The notes: generated from the letters alone by a model not told the origin. Counted from the stretch's first letter, positions 46,450 through 55,395 are shown. The stretch is DNA of 64,000 bases from Chitinophaga sancti (GCF_034087045.1 NZ_CP139247.1:7280001-7344000), one strand, 5' to 3'. A program made the numbers and translations.

Positions 46450-47517
46450 CTATCGTTTTATAATAACCTTCTTTTTATCAATCTGGTAATGGAACCTGGA
46501 TGAAAACTCCAATGCATCAAGGGTTTGTTCAACTGTTTCATTAGTAAAGGTGCCGGTAAATCTATAATTCTTTACGGAGGAATCCTGGAATACGATATTT
46601 ACATCGAACCAACGTTCCATTTTTATGGCTATATCCTCAAATCTTTCATTGTTAAAAATGAGATAGTTCTCTTTCCATGCGGTTTCAGCTACAAGGCTGT
46701 CCTGTGGATTGACACGTACCTCACTCAATAAATAATGCTCTTTTCCGGTTGACAGTGCATTGGACGGAGCAGTTATTGTGATTTCCTGGTTTGGCAACAC
46801 AATTTTCTGATTGGGCGTCAGTATGATCTTTTTAGGTTTATCACCTTTGATCGTCACTTCTACTTTACCCTGGATAAGGGAGGTTTCAACTGTTTTATCC
46901 TCCCGGTATGCTCTTACGTTGAACGAAGTACCTAAAACCGTGATGTCCATTTTGCGGGTATGGATCAGAAACGGCCGCTTTTCATCTTTTTGTACATCAA
47001 AAAATGCTTCTCCTTCCAATATGACTTCGCGGCTGTCAGACTTGCCATAGTCATAATTTAATTTGCTGCCTACATTTAGCCATACAATAGAATTGTCCGG
47101 CAAGGTAACCTTTGAGCGGGAGCCGTGTTTGGTTAAAACTTCACTGACAAGCAGGTCTTGTTTTGAGAGACGCTGCCCCCTGTTTGACCAGATTCCCCAT
47201 ATAGCAACACCGGCGATCAGCACACTGGCGGCAACCGCCATGCTACGGAAAAGGAGAACCCTTTTTGACCGTTTTGCCTGTACCGGGGGAGCCCATATCA
47301 ATTCCAGGTGCTTTTCCAATGCCATTTCAACATCTGTAACAGGATCAGGAGTTACCAGCTCTATCTCCTTCATCAGGGAAGCGTAATAGCTTAAAGCCGG
47401 TTCATCCTTCAGTAACATTTCCAGTTCCCGCAACTCATCGAGAGTTGATTCCCCGGAAATTTTTCTCGCCAGTAATAACCAGATTCTACTTTGATCCATA
47501 CAAATTTTAAAAGGCAT
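46450..47517 (-). CDS. FecR-family anti-sigma regulator
   Basis: 355 residues: N-terminal cytoplasmic anti-sigma part (about 1-85), one membrane helix (VLLFRSMAVAASVLIAGVAIWGI, about 85-107), a periplasmic FecR domain (about 130-230, with VTLPDNSIVWLNVGSKLNYD and GEAFFDVQKD) and a C-terminal DUF4974-like domain that contacts the receptor's STN. It relays receptor occupancy to the ECF sigma factor encoded 173 bp upstream. It precedes the SusC gene by about 240 bp. Confidence 0.94.
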   Translation of the reverse strand: MPFKICMDQSRIWLLLARKISGESTLDELRELEMLLKDEPALSYYASLMKEIELVTPDPVTDVEMALEKHLELIWAPPVQAKRSKRVLLFRSMAVAASVLIAGVAIWGIWSNRGQRLSKQDLLVSEVLTKHGSRSKVTLPDNSIVWLNVGSKLNYDYGKSDSREVILEGEAFFDVQKDEKRPFLIHTRKMDITVLGTSFNVRAYREDKTVETSLIQGKVEVTIKGDKPKKIILTPNQKIVLPNQEITITAPSNALSTGKEHYLLSEVRVNPQDSLVAETAWKENYLIFNNERFEDIAIKMERWFDVNIVFQDSSVKNYRFTGTFTNETVEQTLDALEFSSRFHYQIDKKKVIIKR

Positions 47518-47690
47518 TCAATAAACAGGACACTGAAAAAGAAAGATTCCACTAAAGGAAATGCAACTTTTTTTAAAAAAAAGTGAGATCCGGGTCATTG
47601 ACAAGGTTAAAACCAGCCGGAAAATCCACGTTAACATTTGCCTGTCAACACTTTGTATAAGATAATAAGAAAATTATATTTTCCAGGTTA

Positions 47691-48248
47691 TCACCTGAAA
47701 GACAGGTATAATTTCAAAGATTCACTGATTTTTTTGCTGGCAATCGCCATTTGCACATCCACCGTATTGACAGATATGTCTAATATACGGGCCACTTCTT
47801 TATATTTTAATCCGTCTTCCCGGACCAGTTTGAAAATGATTTTGCACCTGGGTGGCAGGTTATTCACAGCTTCGGTGATCTTTTTAGCCATTTCCCCGGA
47901 AATCATCAGTTGCTCCGGGCTTTTGTCCTGGGCAGTCATTTCCACTTCCAGCTCATCGAGGCTAAAGTGTTCTAACCTTTGCCTGTTCAGGTAGTTCAGT
48001 GAAAGGTTTTTCGCAGCAACATAGAGGTACACTTTCAGGCTGGCAATCTCTAACAGACGCTCACGATTCTTCCAGACATTCACAAAAACGTCTGAGGCAA
48101 TTTCTTCCGCCTGTTCTATTGATTTAACAATAGTAAATGCAAATTTGCTAAGCGGTTTATAAAATAACCTGAATAATTGCCGGTAAGCATCTTCATTACC
48201 TGTTGCGACCCTACCGGCTAACACTTGTATAGTTGCCTCTTCTATCAT
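47691..48248 (-). CDS. ECF RNA polymerase sigma factor
   Basis: 185 residues from the start MIEEATIQV; a longer reading to 48326 adds a hydrophobic stretch that does not fit the family. Region 2 (EDAYRQLFRLFYKPLSKFAFTI and AEEIASDVFVNVWKNR) and region 4 (LPPRCKIIFKLVREDGLKYKEVARIL with helix-turn-helix) are complete. It probably drives the SusCD operon downstream and perhaps itself when FecR releases it. Confidence 0.95.
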   Translation of the reverse strand: MIEEATIQVLAGRVATGNEDAYRQLFRLFYKPLSKFAFTIVKSIEQAEEIASDVFVNVWKNRERLLEIASLKVYLYVAAKNLSLNYLNRQRLEHFSLDELEVEMTAQDKSPEQLMISGEMAKKITEAVNNLPPRCKIIFKLVREDGLKYKEVARILDISVNTVDVQMAIASKKISESLKLYLSFR

Positions 48249-48371
48249 TGCACCCTGCTCCCCTGATTTGTTGTAGTCTAAGTTTAAACGAACGCTAAAA
48301 TTAATTAAGAAGAATGAAAACTCCACCTATAATATTTAAGGCTAGGGTATCAGATTGAATTTAGTCAGGAC

Positions 48372-48424
48372 CTACCGGATCTCCTGTGCAGTTGCCTACG
48401 GCAACTGCACAGGAGATCCGGTAG
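48372..48424. repeat. perfect 25-bp palindrome between divergent genes
   Basis: Arms 48372-48396 and 48400-48424 are perfectly complementary (core CTCCTGTGCAGTTGCC) around a TAC loop, with eight T within the ten bases after it on the plus strand. It has terminator form but no plus-strand gene ends here: the sigma gene starts leftward and the nagB fusion starts 236 bp to the right. Could be a REP-like element or a leader hairpin. Confidence 0.8.
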
Positions 48425-48660
48425 ATTTTTTTAAGAAAATTGAACCTGATACACTACCTATTTAAGTATTTAAATATTCCAGATATGGACGTTCTGATAC
48501 CTTTTTCACTTTTTTCAATACAAATGCTACAAGCGTACCCGATACATTTATGATTTTTGTCGTTTCTTCTTAAACAAACACAAAAGTTCTATTAGAATAA
48601 AGAGATTTTTTTTAATTTTCGGTCTCGTTTTTAAACCGCATCTAATCCAAATTAACAATC

Positions 48661-50586
48661 ATGACGCTAAATCATCAGGAAATTGAACTGATTGACAGTT
48701 TCGAACAAATAGCCGTGGATATATATCCTACCGCTAAAGACGGTTCCAAAGCAGTGGCACAGGAAATAGCAGCATTGATCAAAGCAAGACAGGCCACTAA
48801 CCAAAAGGTAGTATTAGGCCTGGCTACCGGCTCTACTCCAAAGTATCTTTATGCTGAACTTGTCCGCCTTCACAAAGAGGAGGGCCTGAGTTTCAAAAAC
48901 GTGATCACTTTCAATCTGGATGAGTACTATCCAATTGAACCAGATGCTCTGCAGAGCTACAACAGGTTCATGAAGGAACAGCTGTTTAACCACATTGATA
49001 TTCCTGCAGAAAACACACACGTACCAGATGGTACCATTCCAAAGGAAAAAGTGAAAGAATTCGCAGCTCAATATGAAGCAAAAATTGAAGCTGCCGGTGG
49101 TATTGACCTGCAAATTCTCGGTATTGGTACGAATGGCCATATCGGGTTCAATGAACCAGGTTCTGCTATCAACTCTCACACCCGCCTCGTAACCCTGGAC
49201 AACTCAACCAGAATGGCTAACGCATTCGAGTTTTCCAATATGAGCCTGGTACCCCGTCTCGCTGTAACAATGGGTTTAAGTACCATTTTTAAAGCGAAAC
49301 GTGTAGTACTGCTGGCATGGGGTTCTCATAAATCAAAAATCGTTCAGCGCTCTGTAGAAGGTCATAGCTCTGACCAGGTGCCAGCTTCCTTGCTGCAACA
49401 GCACCCTGACTGCAAATTCGTAATCGATGAGCAGGCAGCAGAAGACCTGACCCGTAACAAAGAACCATGGCTGACAGGTGACTGCGAATGGACGCCAAAA
49501 CTGCGTCGCAAAGCGGTAACCAACCTCGCCCTAAAGCTGAACAAGCCAATCCTGATGTTGACTGACAGGGATTACAATGAAAACGGCTTAAACGACCTGA
49601 TCGTACAATACGGTTCTGCATATGAATTGAATATCGAAGAGTTCAACGGTCTCCGTGATACCATCACCGGATGGCCAGGTGGTAAGCCAGGTGCACAGTT
49701 GCCTAGCCACCCTGAACGCTCCGAGCCACTGAAAAAACGTGTGCTGATCTTCTCTCCACACCCTGATGATGACATCATCTCTATGGGTGGTACCTTCATC
49801 CGCCTGCACGAACAGGGTCATGATGTACACGTAGGTTACCAGACTTCCGGTAACATCGCTGTTACCGATGAATTCGTGCTGCGTTACATCGACTTCGCAG
49901 TAGGCTTTGAAGATATGTTCGGCATTGACCGTAGCAAGAGCTCCCAGGTACTGGCGGATGCAAAAGCATTCCTCGGTGGCAAAAAACCTTCCCAGAAGGA
50001 TACGCCTGAAATCCGTGCTATCAAAGGCCTGATCCGTCGTGGTGAAGCAAAAGCTACCTGTCGTTACGTAGGTATTCCTGAAGAAAATATCCACTACAAT
50101 AACCTGCCTTTCTACGAAACAGGTCTGATTGAGAAAGCACCTGCCAGCCAGGCTGATATCGATATCACCAAAGAGCTGATCCGTAAAATTAAACCACACC
50201 AGATTTACTGTGCAGGTGACCTCGCGGATCCACATGGTACACACAAAGTATGTCTGGAAATCATCTTCGCAGCACTGGATCAGCTGAAACACGAAGAGTG
50301 GATGAAGGATTGTTGGGTATGGTTGTATAAAGGCGCATGGCAGGAATGGAAGATCAATGAGATCGAAATGGCTGTACCAATGAGCCCTGACCAGGTAAGA
50401 CAAAAACGCCTGGGTATCTTTATTCACCAGAGCCAGAAGGACGTAGTGCCATTCCAGGGTACTGACAGCCGTGAGTTCTGGGAAAGAGCAGAAGATCGTA
50501 ATGCGGACACTGCGAATCTGTATGATCAGTTAGGTTTGCAGAAGTATGCAGCGATGGAAGCTTTTGTAAGATATCATTTTATGTAA
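48661..50586 (+). CDS. glucosamine-6-phosphate deaminase fused to PIG-L/LmbE deacetylase
   Basis: 641 residues. Residues about 25-275 form a NagB domain: LGLATGSTPKYLYAEL, TFNLDEYYPI, and GIGTNGHIGFNEPGS, which carries the active-site His and Glu. Residues about 355-640 form a PIG-L/LmbE zinc deacetylase: FSPHPDDDIISMGG (zinc-binding His and Asp) and DLADPHGTHKVCLE. NagB converts glucosamine-6-phosphate to fructose-6-phosphate and ammonia; a fused N-deacetylase would supply that substrate from GlcNAc-6-phosphate or a related compound. The same fusion exists in other Bacteroidota, usually annotated as NagB-like. Cytoplasmic, monocistronic with terminator. Confidence 0.93.
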   Translation: MTLNHQEIELIDSFEQIAVDIYPTAKDGSKAVAQEIAALIKARQATNQKVVLGLATGSTPKYLYAELVRLHKEEGLSFKNVITFNLDEYYPIEPDALQSYNRFMKEQLFNHIDIPAENTHVPDGTIPKEKVKEFAAQYEAKIEAAGGIDLQILGIGTNGHIGFNEPGSAINSHTRLVTLDNSTRMANAFEFSNMSLVPRLAVTMGLSTIFKAKRVVLLAWGSHKSKIVQRSVEGHSSDQVPASLLQQHPDCKFVIDEQAAEDLTRNKEPWLTGDCEWTPKLRRKAVTNLALKLNKPILMLTDRDYNENGLNDLIVQYGSAYELNIEEFNGLRDTITGWPGGKPGAQLPSHPERSEPLKKRVLIFSPHPDDDIISMGGTFIRLHEQGHDVHVGYQTSGNIAVTDEFVLRYIDFAVGFEDMFGIDRSKSSQVLADAKAFLGGKKPSQKDTPEIRAIKGLIRRGEAKATCRYVGIPEENIHYNNLPFYETGLIEKAPASQADIDITKELIRKIKPHQIYCAGDLADPHGTHKVCLEIIFAALDQLKHEEWMKDCWVWLYKGAWQEWKINEIEMAVPMSPDQVRQKRLGIFIHQSQKDVVPFQGTDSREFWERAEDRNADTANLYDQLGLQKYAAMEAFVRYHFM

Positions 50587-50604
50587 GTATTTGCTTGTTA
50601 TACG

Positions 50605-50638
50605 AAAAGGGTGACTGGTAATCCAGTCACCCTTTTTT
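50605..50638 (+). terminator. terminator of the nagB-PIG-L gene
   Basis: 14-bp perfect arms (50605-50618, 50623-50636; core GGGTGACTGG) with a 4-base loop, followed by further T. Confidence 0.92.
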
Positions 50639-50812
50639 ATTGGTTTTAATGATAGCGGTGGGCGGTCGCATGACATTCCCAATTTAATTTTGCACAATTA
50701 AATATCATAATGAAAATATTCTTTACATTTATAAATTGAAAATTTCAACCAGATCTTGAGTGACCCGAATACTAGTATTCCACGATTGTCATTATTCTAA
50801 ATTGTTATTTAT

Positions 50813-51715
50813 ATGAGACTGGTCCTTGCCAGCAGATCCGCCGCTTACCTGGCCCTATTCCGTGCCATAGCATCTAACAGATTACCCAGCCAACGGCGTT
50901 ATCTATTCCATGACCCTTATGCCAAATATTTTCTGCCACCTGCCCTTCGCATGGTTGCTAACCTTTCTGCTATCCCTGGCCTCAACTACGCCATCAGCAA
51001 AATCCTTGATACCCGTTTCGCCGGCGCCCTCACCTCCTGCCTGGCCCGAACGCGGCTCATCGATGTCATGGTACTCGAAACCATCCATAACTACGGTATC
51101 AATCAGCTCATTATCTTTGGCGCAAGCTACGATTGCCGCATTCACCGCCTCGATTTCAACCCTAAAGACCAGAAAACCAAAGTACAGTTTGTCGAAATCG
51201 ATCATCCCTACCTTCAGGAAGCGAAAAGAGAGGTACTCGAACACCTGAAAAACAAACCTAAAGAACTTATTGACTATATCCCTGTAGATTTCAGCAATCA
51301 ACAGCTGGAAACCACCATCCCTCACCACCTGTTCAAAGAGCATTACAAGACATTACTGATATGGGAAGGTGTGACGAATTCACTCACAATTCCAATTGCT
51401 GATAAGCTCTTCCAATATTTCAGTAAATTTACAAGCGGCACGAGGATCATATTCATCTACATCGATGAAAAGGTTCTTACCCATACCCAATCTTTCTTAG
51501 GCACAGCGATTTCTCCCAAAGAGTTACGCCAGCAACAGGAATTCTGGAACTTTGGAATGGCCCCCTCCAAAATGAAACAATTCCTTGCAGGTTATAATAT
51601 GGAACTGTTGTACGACGTTGATGCTGATACCTACAGGCATACGTCCTTTGGCAAAAGCGCTGACAAACTGAATGGACTGGAATACTATCGGGTAGTAATG
51701 GCCGTAGTAAAATAA
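50813..51715 (+). CDS. class I SAM-dependent methyltransferase, leucine carboxyl methyltransferase family
   Basis: 300 residues. The order ASRSAAYLALFRAIAS, YLFHDPYAKYFLPP, LARTRLIDVMV, NQLIIFGASYDCRIHRL and VQFVEIDHPYLQEAKRE matches the PF04072 group, in which the acidic residue of EIDHP binds SAM. These bacterial members methylate small molecules or protein ends; the substrate is unknown. It is 4 bp upstream of a glutamine amidotransferase gene, so the two may act together. Confidence 0.88.
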   Translation: MRLVLASRSAAYLALFRAIASNRLPSQRRYLFHDPYAKYFLPPALRMVANLSAIPGLNYAISKILDTRFAGALTSCLARTRLIDVMVLETIHNYGINQLIIFGASYDCRIHRLDFNPKDQKTKVQFVEIDHPYLQEAKREVLEHLKNKPKELIDYIPVDFSNQQLETTIPHHLFKEHYKTLLIWEGVTNSLTIPIADKLFQYFSKFTSGTRIIFIYIDEKVLTHTQSFLGTAISPKELRQQQEFWNFGMAPSKMKQFLAGYNMELLYDVDADTYRHTSFGKSADKLNGLEYYRVVMAVVK

Positions 51716-51719
51716 CGTT

Positions 51720-52406
51720 ATGCATATACAAATCTTCATGCACGTGCCTTTTGAAGGCCCGGGATGTATTATTGACTGGATTAACTCCAATACTCACGAA
51801 GTTACCTACACACACTGGTACAACCACCCTCACCCACCGGCTGTAACTGATTTTGATTTTTTGATTGTAATGGGAGGGCCTATGAGTATTCATGATGAAA
51901 GCGAATATCCGTGGCTGGCTGTAGAAAAGGCTATTATCAGACAAGCGATCCAGGACAATAAACCGGTATTGGGTATTTGCCTGGGTGCACAGCTTATTGC
52001 ACATGTATTAGGTGCAAAAGTGTATGCCAATGAACAGCGCGAAATCGGTTGGTACCCGGTGCAATTCAGCCCGTCTTCTCCGGTCAGAGTGCTGCCACAG
52101 GAGGCAATGGTGTTTCACTGGCATGGGGATACTTTTGATTTGCCAGCAGGCGCTGGTGGGTTTGCAGCTTCGGCGGCGACACCCAATCAGGCATTTGTGT
52201 ATAAGGAGAAGGTGATAGCGTTGCAGTTTCATTTTGAAGTGACACAGGAGAGCCTGGAAAGCATGTTGCAGCATGGAGTAGAGGAATTAGTGGCGGCGCC
52301 TTATGTGCAGGAGCAATCATTAATACTGGATCTGGCAGAGTTTATACCGGAGAATAATGAGTTGATGTATGGGGTCCTGGATTATTTGGCGGGAGTTAAG
52401 TATTGA
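51720..52406 (+). CDS. class I glutamine amidotransferase-like protein
   Basis: 228 residues. GATase type 1 fold with MGGPMSIHDE, the nucleophile elbow GICLGAQLIAHVLG (Cys near 87) and the His in ALQFHFEVT near residue 166. No synthetase domain is fused or adjacent, so it belongs to the stand-alone GuaA-N-like group of unknown substrate. It starts 4 bp after the methyltransferase gene. Confidence 0.88.
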   Translation: MHIQIFMHVPFEGPGCIIDWINSNTHEVTYTHWYNHPHPPAVTDFDFLIVMGGPMSIHDESEYPWLAVEKAIIRQAIQDNKPVLGICLGAQLIAHVLGAKVYANEQREIGWYPVQFSPSSPVRVLPQEAMVFHWHGDTFDLPAGAGGFAASAATPNQAFVYKEKVIALQFHFEVTQESLESMLQHGVEELVAAPYVQEQSLILDLAEFIPENNELMYGVLDYLAGVKY

Positions 52407-52576
52407 ATGAATAAATTACCCAAAAGGACATTTTCGTAGATGCCGATTATATTTGAAAGATCGCTGACGGAGTAATTCAGGGAAATGGCGATTGAATCTG
52501 AGGGATTTCTTTTCTGTAAGTAGCTATTGAATTAAATGGCTATTGTCTGAATAACCTACCGCCATTGTTAATTTCG

Positions 52577-52585
52577 TACCTTTGC
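52577..52585 (+). promoter_or_regulatory. -7 box directly in front of the ypdA start
   Basis: TACCTTTGC, identical to the tRNA-Val -7 box, ends 4 bp before the ATG at 52590. Since starts fall a few bases behind this element, the transcript would have almost no leader. No TTTG at the proper -33 distance. Confidence 0.6.
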
Positions 52586-52589
52586 AATC

Positions 52590-53546
52590 ATGGAAAAGTA
52601 CGATATCCTGATTGTTGGTGCTGGTCCTATTGGACTGGCTTGTGGACTCTCAGCAGAAAAGGCCGGATTAACCTACCTCATCGTGGAAAAAGGCTGCCTA
52701 ACCAACTCGCTCTACAACTACCCGCTATATATGACTTTCTTCTCCACTTCGGAGAAGCTGGAAATCGGAGGTATTCCCTGGGTGTCTATCAGTGCAAAGC
52801 CAATACGCCCGGAGGCGCTGGAGTATTACCGCAGGGTAGCAGTGTCAAATAAACTAAACGTACGCCTGTTCGAACAGGTAGAAAGTATCACACCCGGTTA
52901 TACGATCAAAACCAGTAAGGAGACTTATTTAGCGGATAATGTCATTATCGCTACGGGGTTTTACGACATCCCGAATTTGCTGAATATTCCCGGCGAAGAT
53001 CTGCCGAAAGTATCCCACTATTATAAGGATCCTCATTTTTATGCTACGCAGAAAGTATTAGTGGTAGGAGCGAATAACTCCTCTGTGGATGCTGCGCTGG
53101 AAACGTATCGTAAAGGAGCGGATGTAACCATGGTGATCAGGGAGGGAGAGATTGGGAAACGTGTGAAATACTGGGTAAAACCGGATATAGAGAACCGTAT
53201 CGCTGAAGGGTCTATCAAGGTGTATTATCATTCTAATCTGAAAGCTGTGAGGGAAAGGGAAGTTGATATTCTTACGCCGGAGGGGATGGTAACGATTGAG
53301 AATGATTATGTGTTGGCGTTGACGGGGTATCAGCCGAATTTTAGTTTCCTGGAAAAAGCGGGGATCCAGTTGTCAGATGATGAATGGAAACGTCCGAAAT
53401 ATAATCCGGATACAATGGAGACGAATGTGCCCGGGGTGTATTTAGCAGGAGTCGTTTGTGGTGGAATGGATACCGGGGTGTGGTTTATAGAGAATTCAAG
53501 GGATCATGCGGATAAGATCATTGCGCATATTCAGCGCAAAAAATAA
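52590..53546 (+). CDS. ypdA: YpdA-family FAD-dependent disulfide reductase
   Basis: 318 residues with two dinucleotide folds: DILIVGAGPIGLACGLSAEKAG for FAD at the N-terminus and VLVVGANNSSVDAALETYRKGA near residue 153 for NADPH, then LAGVVCGGMDTGVWFIENSR. The segment YPLYMTFFSTSEKLEIGG is diagnostic of YpdA, the putative bacillithiol disulfide reductase. It keeps low-molecular-weight thiols reduced. Its stop codon lies inside the terminator hairpin. Confidence 0.9.
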   Translation: MEKYDILIVGAGPIGLACGLSAEKAGLTYLIVEKGCLTNSLYNYPLYMTFFSTSEKLEIGGIPWVSISAKPIRPEALEYYRRVAVSNKLNVRLFEQVESITPGYTIKTSKETYLADNVIIATGFYDIPNLLNIPGEDLPKVSHYYKDPHFYATQKVLVVGANNSSVDAALETYRKGADVTMVIREGEIGKRVKYWVKPDIENRIAEGSIKVYYHSNLKAVREREVDILTPEGMVTIENDYVLALTGYQPNFSFLEKAGIQLSDDEWKRPKYNPDTMETNVPGVYLAGVVCGGMDTGVWFIENSRDHADKIIAHIQRKK

Positions 53547-53576
53547 GGTCAGGCTTCGCCTGACCTTATTTTTTGC
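53541..53576. terminator. terminator between ypdA and murB
   Basis: Perfect 13-bp arms (53542-53554, 53558-53570; core AAGGTCAGGC), loop TTC, flanked by A and T runs on both sides; it includes the ypdA stop (53544-53546). Confidence 0.9.
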
Positions 53577-53580
53577 AAGG

Positions 53581-53622
53581 CAGCGTGGGTAGCTGCGGCG
53601 CCGGCCGCAGCTACCCACGCTG
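53581..53622. repeat. perfect 19-bp GC-rich palindrome
   Basis: Arms 53581-53599 and 53604-53622 (core GTGGGTAGCTGCGGC) are perfectly complementary with a 4-base loop. It has no T run and sits directly behind a separate terminator, so it is not needed for termination. Possible REP-like element. Confidence 0.8.
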
Positions 53623-53637
53623 ATTAGTTAGTGCAGA

Positions 53638-54654
53638 TTATATAATATTTACTTCTCTTTCCAGTAATACACCAAACTTCTCTTCCACACTATCCAGCAC
53701 TTTTTGAGATAAATTATAAATCTCCCCTCCTTTCGCCCCTCCATAATTCACCAACACCAGCGCCTGCTTTGCATGCACACCTGCATCCCCTTCTCTATAC
53801 CCCTTCCAACCACACTGTTCTATCAACCACCCGGCAGCCAGCTTAAACTGCCCGCCATCTACCGGGTACGCCACCACATTGGGAAAGGCTCCTTTAATAC
53901 GCTCGTATACTGCGCCTGAAACGGTCGGGTTCTTAAAGAAACTCCCCGCATTCCCAATCTTCGCCGGATCAGGCAATTTAGAAGACCGGATATTTATCAC
54001 TGCCTGACTAATCGCCTGTATACTCAGCTCCTGCACCCCCATTTCCTTTAATTCCGTCTCTATAGCCCCGTAACTGGTATTAAAATGAGGCTGCTTACTC
54101 AATCTATATGTCACAGACAGTATGGCAAACTGCCCCTTATACTTATGCTTAAACACACTCTCACGGTACCCAAATGCACATTCTTCTTTAGAGAAAGTCA
54201 CCACCGTCTGCTCTTCCAGATGCAACGCTTCCAGCGAATGGAAGGTATCTTTAATTTCCACACCATATGCCCCGATGTTCTGCATCGGACTCGCTCCTAC
54301 ATTACCAGGAATCAATGACAGGTTCTCTAACCCCGCCCTGTTCTGCTTAATATTCTCCATTACAAACCCATGCCAGCTCTCCCCTGCCCCTGATTTCACA
54401 TATACATACTGGTCGTCTTCCTTCACTACCTCAATTCCCTTCATCTCATTCTTCAATATCACCCCATCAAAATCCTTTGTAAAGAGCACATTACTCCCTC
54501 CTCCCAATATCATATGGGGCAAAGCTTTGAACTGCGCAGCACTCAACAGCTCCCGCAACTCATCAGCAGAAGAAAAAGCAGCAAAGTACCTGGACTGAGC
54601 AGCTATGCCAAACGTATTATAAGGCCGGAGCAAAACATTTTCAGAAATCAGCAT
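53638..54654 (-). CDS. murB: UDP-N-acetylenolpyruvoylglucosamine reductase
   Basis: 338 residues. FAD-binding motifs YNTFGIAAQSRYF, LGGGSNVLF and NVGASPMQNIGAYGVEI, catalytic Ser in GNAGSFFKNP near residue 229 region, and a Glu near the C-terminus (LLEREV). It reduces the enolpyruvyl ether to make UDP-MurNAc in peptidoglycan synthesis. Layout matches the E. coli type I enzyme. It is divergent from the NAD(P)-binding protein gene. Confidence 0.96.
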   Translation of the reverse strand: MLISENVLLRPYNTFGIAAQSRYFAAFSSADELRELLSAAQFKALPHMILGGGSNVLFTKDFDGVILKNEMKGIEVVKEDDQYVYVKSGAGESWHGFVMENIKQNRAGLENLSLIPGNVGASPMQNIGAYGVEIKDTFHSLEALHLEEQTVVTFSKEECAFGYRESVFKHKYKGQFAILSVTYRLSKQPHFNTSYGAIETELKEMGVQELSIQAISQAVINIRSSKLPDPAKIGNAGSFFKNPTVSGAVYERIKGAFPNVVAYPVDGGQFKLAAGWLIEQCGWKGYREGDAGVHAKQALVLVNYGGAKGGEIYNLSQKVLDSVEEKFGVLLEREVNII

Positions 54655-54686
54655 ATGGTCGTAAATTTATAAACACACATTACTGA

Positions 54687-54694
54687 CAAAGATA
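54687..54694 (-). promoter_or_regulatory. candidate -7 box of murB
   Basis: On the minus strand TATCTTTG, 32 bp before the start codon. No TTTG at the usual distance upstream. Confidence 0.45.
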
Positions 54695-54702
54695 ACAAAA
54701 GC

Positions 54703-55395
54703 ATGTCTCAAACAGCCGTAGTAATAGGAGGTACCGGATTGACGGGTAGTCACCTGCTCACCAGACTCCTGCACGATGATCGCTTCAGCAAGGTAAAAGT
54801 GCTGCTGCGTACGCCCAGTCTGAAACTGCGCCCAGGCCTGGAACCCATTATCGTTGACTTCAACGACGAAGAAGGGCTGGCACAGGCACTTACAGGCGAT
54901 GTCGTTTTTTGTTGTATCGGCACGACCATTCGTCAGGCAGGGAGCCAGGAAAAGTTCAGGGCAGTAGATCACGATATCCCGGTTCGTTGTGCCACCATTG
55001 CCCGCAGGCAAGGGATGAAGCAATTCCTGCTCATGTCCAGTATCGGTGCCTCCGCCATCTCACGTAATTTTTATTTGCGTACCAAAGGGGAGACTGAAAA
55101 TGGGGTGATGGCGCTGGCATTTCCCGGATATCATATTTTCCGTCCTTCTATTTTAGTGGGACTTCGGAGAGATTTCAGGTTAGGTGAATGGTTTGGGTAT
55201 ATCCTTACGGGGTTATTTTATTTCTTCCTTTTGGGAAAATGGAAGAAGTACCGGCCTATCAAAGCCAGCAATGTAGCACTTGCAATGATTCATGCTGCGG
55301 TGAATACGCCGGATGGTGCGCATATTTATGAGTCAGATAAAATCAGGGAAATGGCAGAAAGAGAGAAAGAAAGAACCTATAAGGCGAATCGATAA
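54703..55395 (+). CDS. NAD(P)-binding Rossmann-fold protein (atypical SDR, HTATIP2-like)
   Basis: 230 residues. N-terminal nucleotide motif VVIGGTGLTGSHLL, CCIGTTIRQAGS near residue 70, LLMSSIGASAISRNFYLRTKGE with the SDR-like Tyr-x3-Lys near residues 126-130, and FRPSILVG. Similar bacterial proteins are called oxidoreductases related to HTATIP2/TIP30; no substrate is known. Divergent from murB with a 48-bp gap. Confidence 0.87.
   Translation: MSQTAVVIGGTGLTGSHLLTRLLHDDRFSKVKVLLRTPSLKLRPGLEPIIVDFNDEEGLAQALTGDVVFCCIGTTIRQAGSQEKFRAVDHDIPVRCATIARRQGMKQFLLMSSIGASAISRNFYLRTKGETENGVMALAFPGYHIFRPSILVGLRRDFRLGEWFGYILTGLFYFFLLGKWKKYRPIKASNVALAMIHAAVNTPDGAHIYESDKIREMAEREKERTYKANR

Noticed and set aside
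49130..49160. Inactive NagB domain because the E. coli catalytic Asp141 position reads Asn (GTNGHIGFNEP)
   Set aside because: As far as I recall Asn is common at this place in NagB proteins from other phyla, and the His and Glu are kept, so it is not evidence of lost activity.
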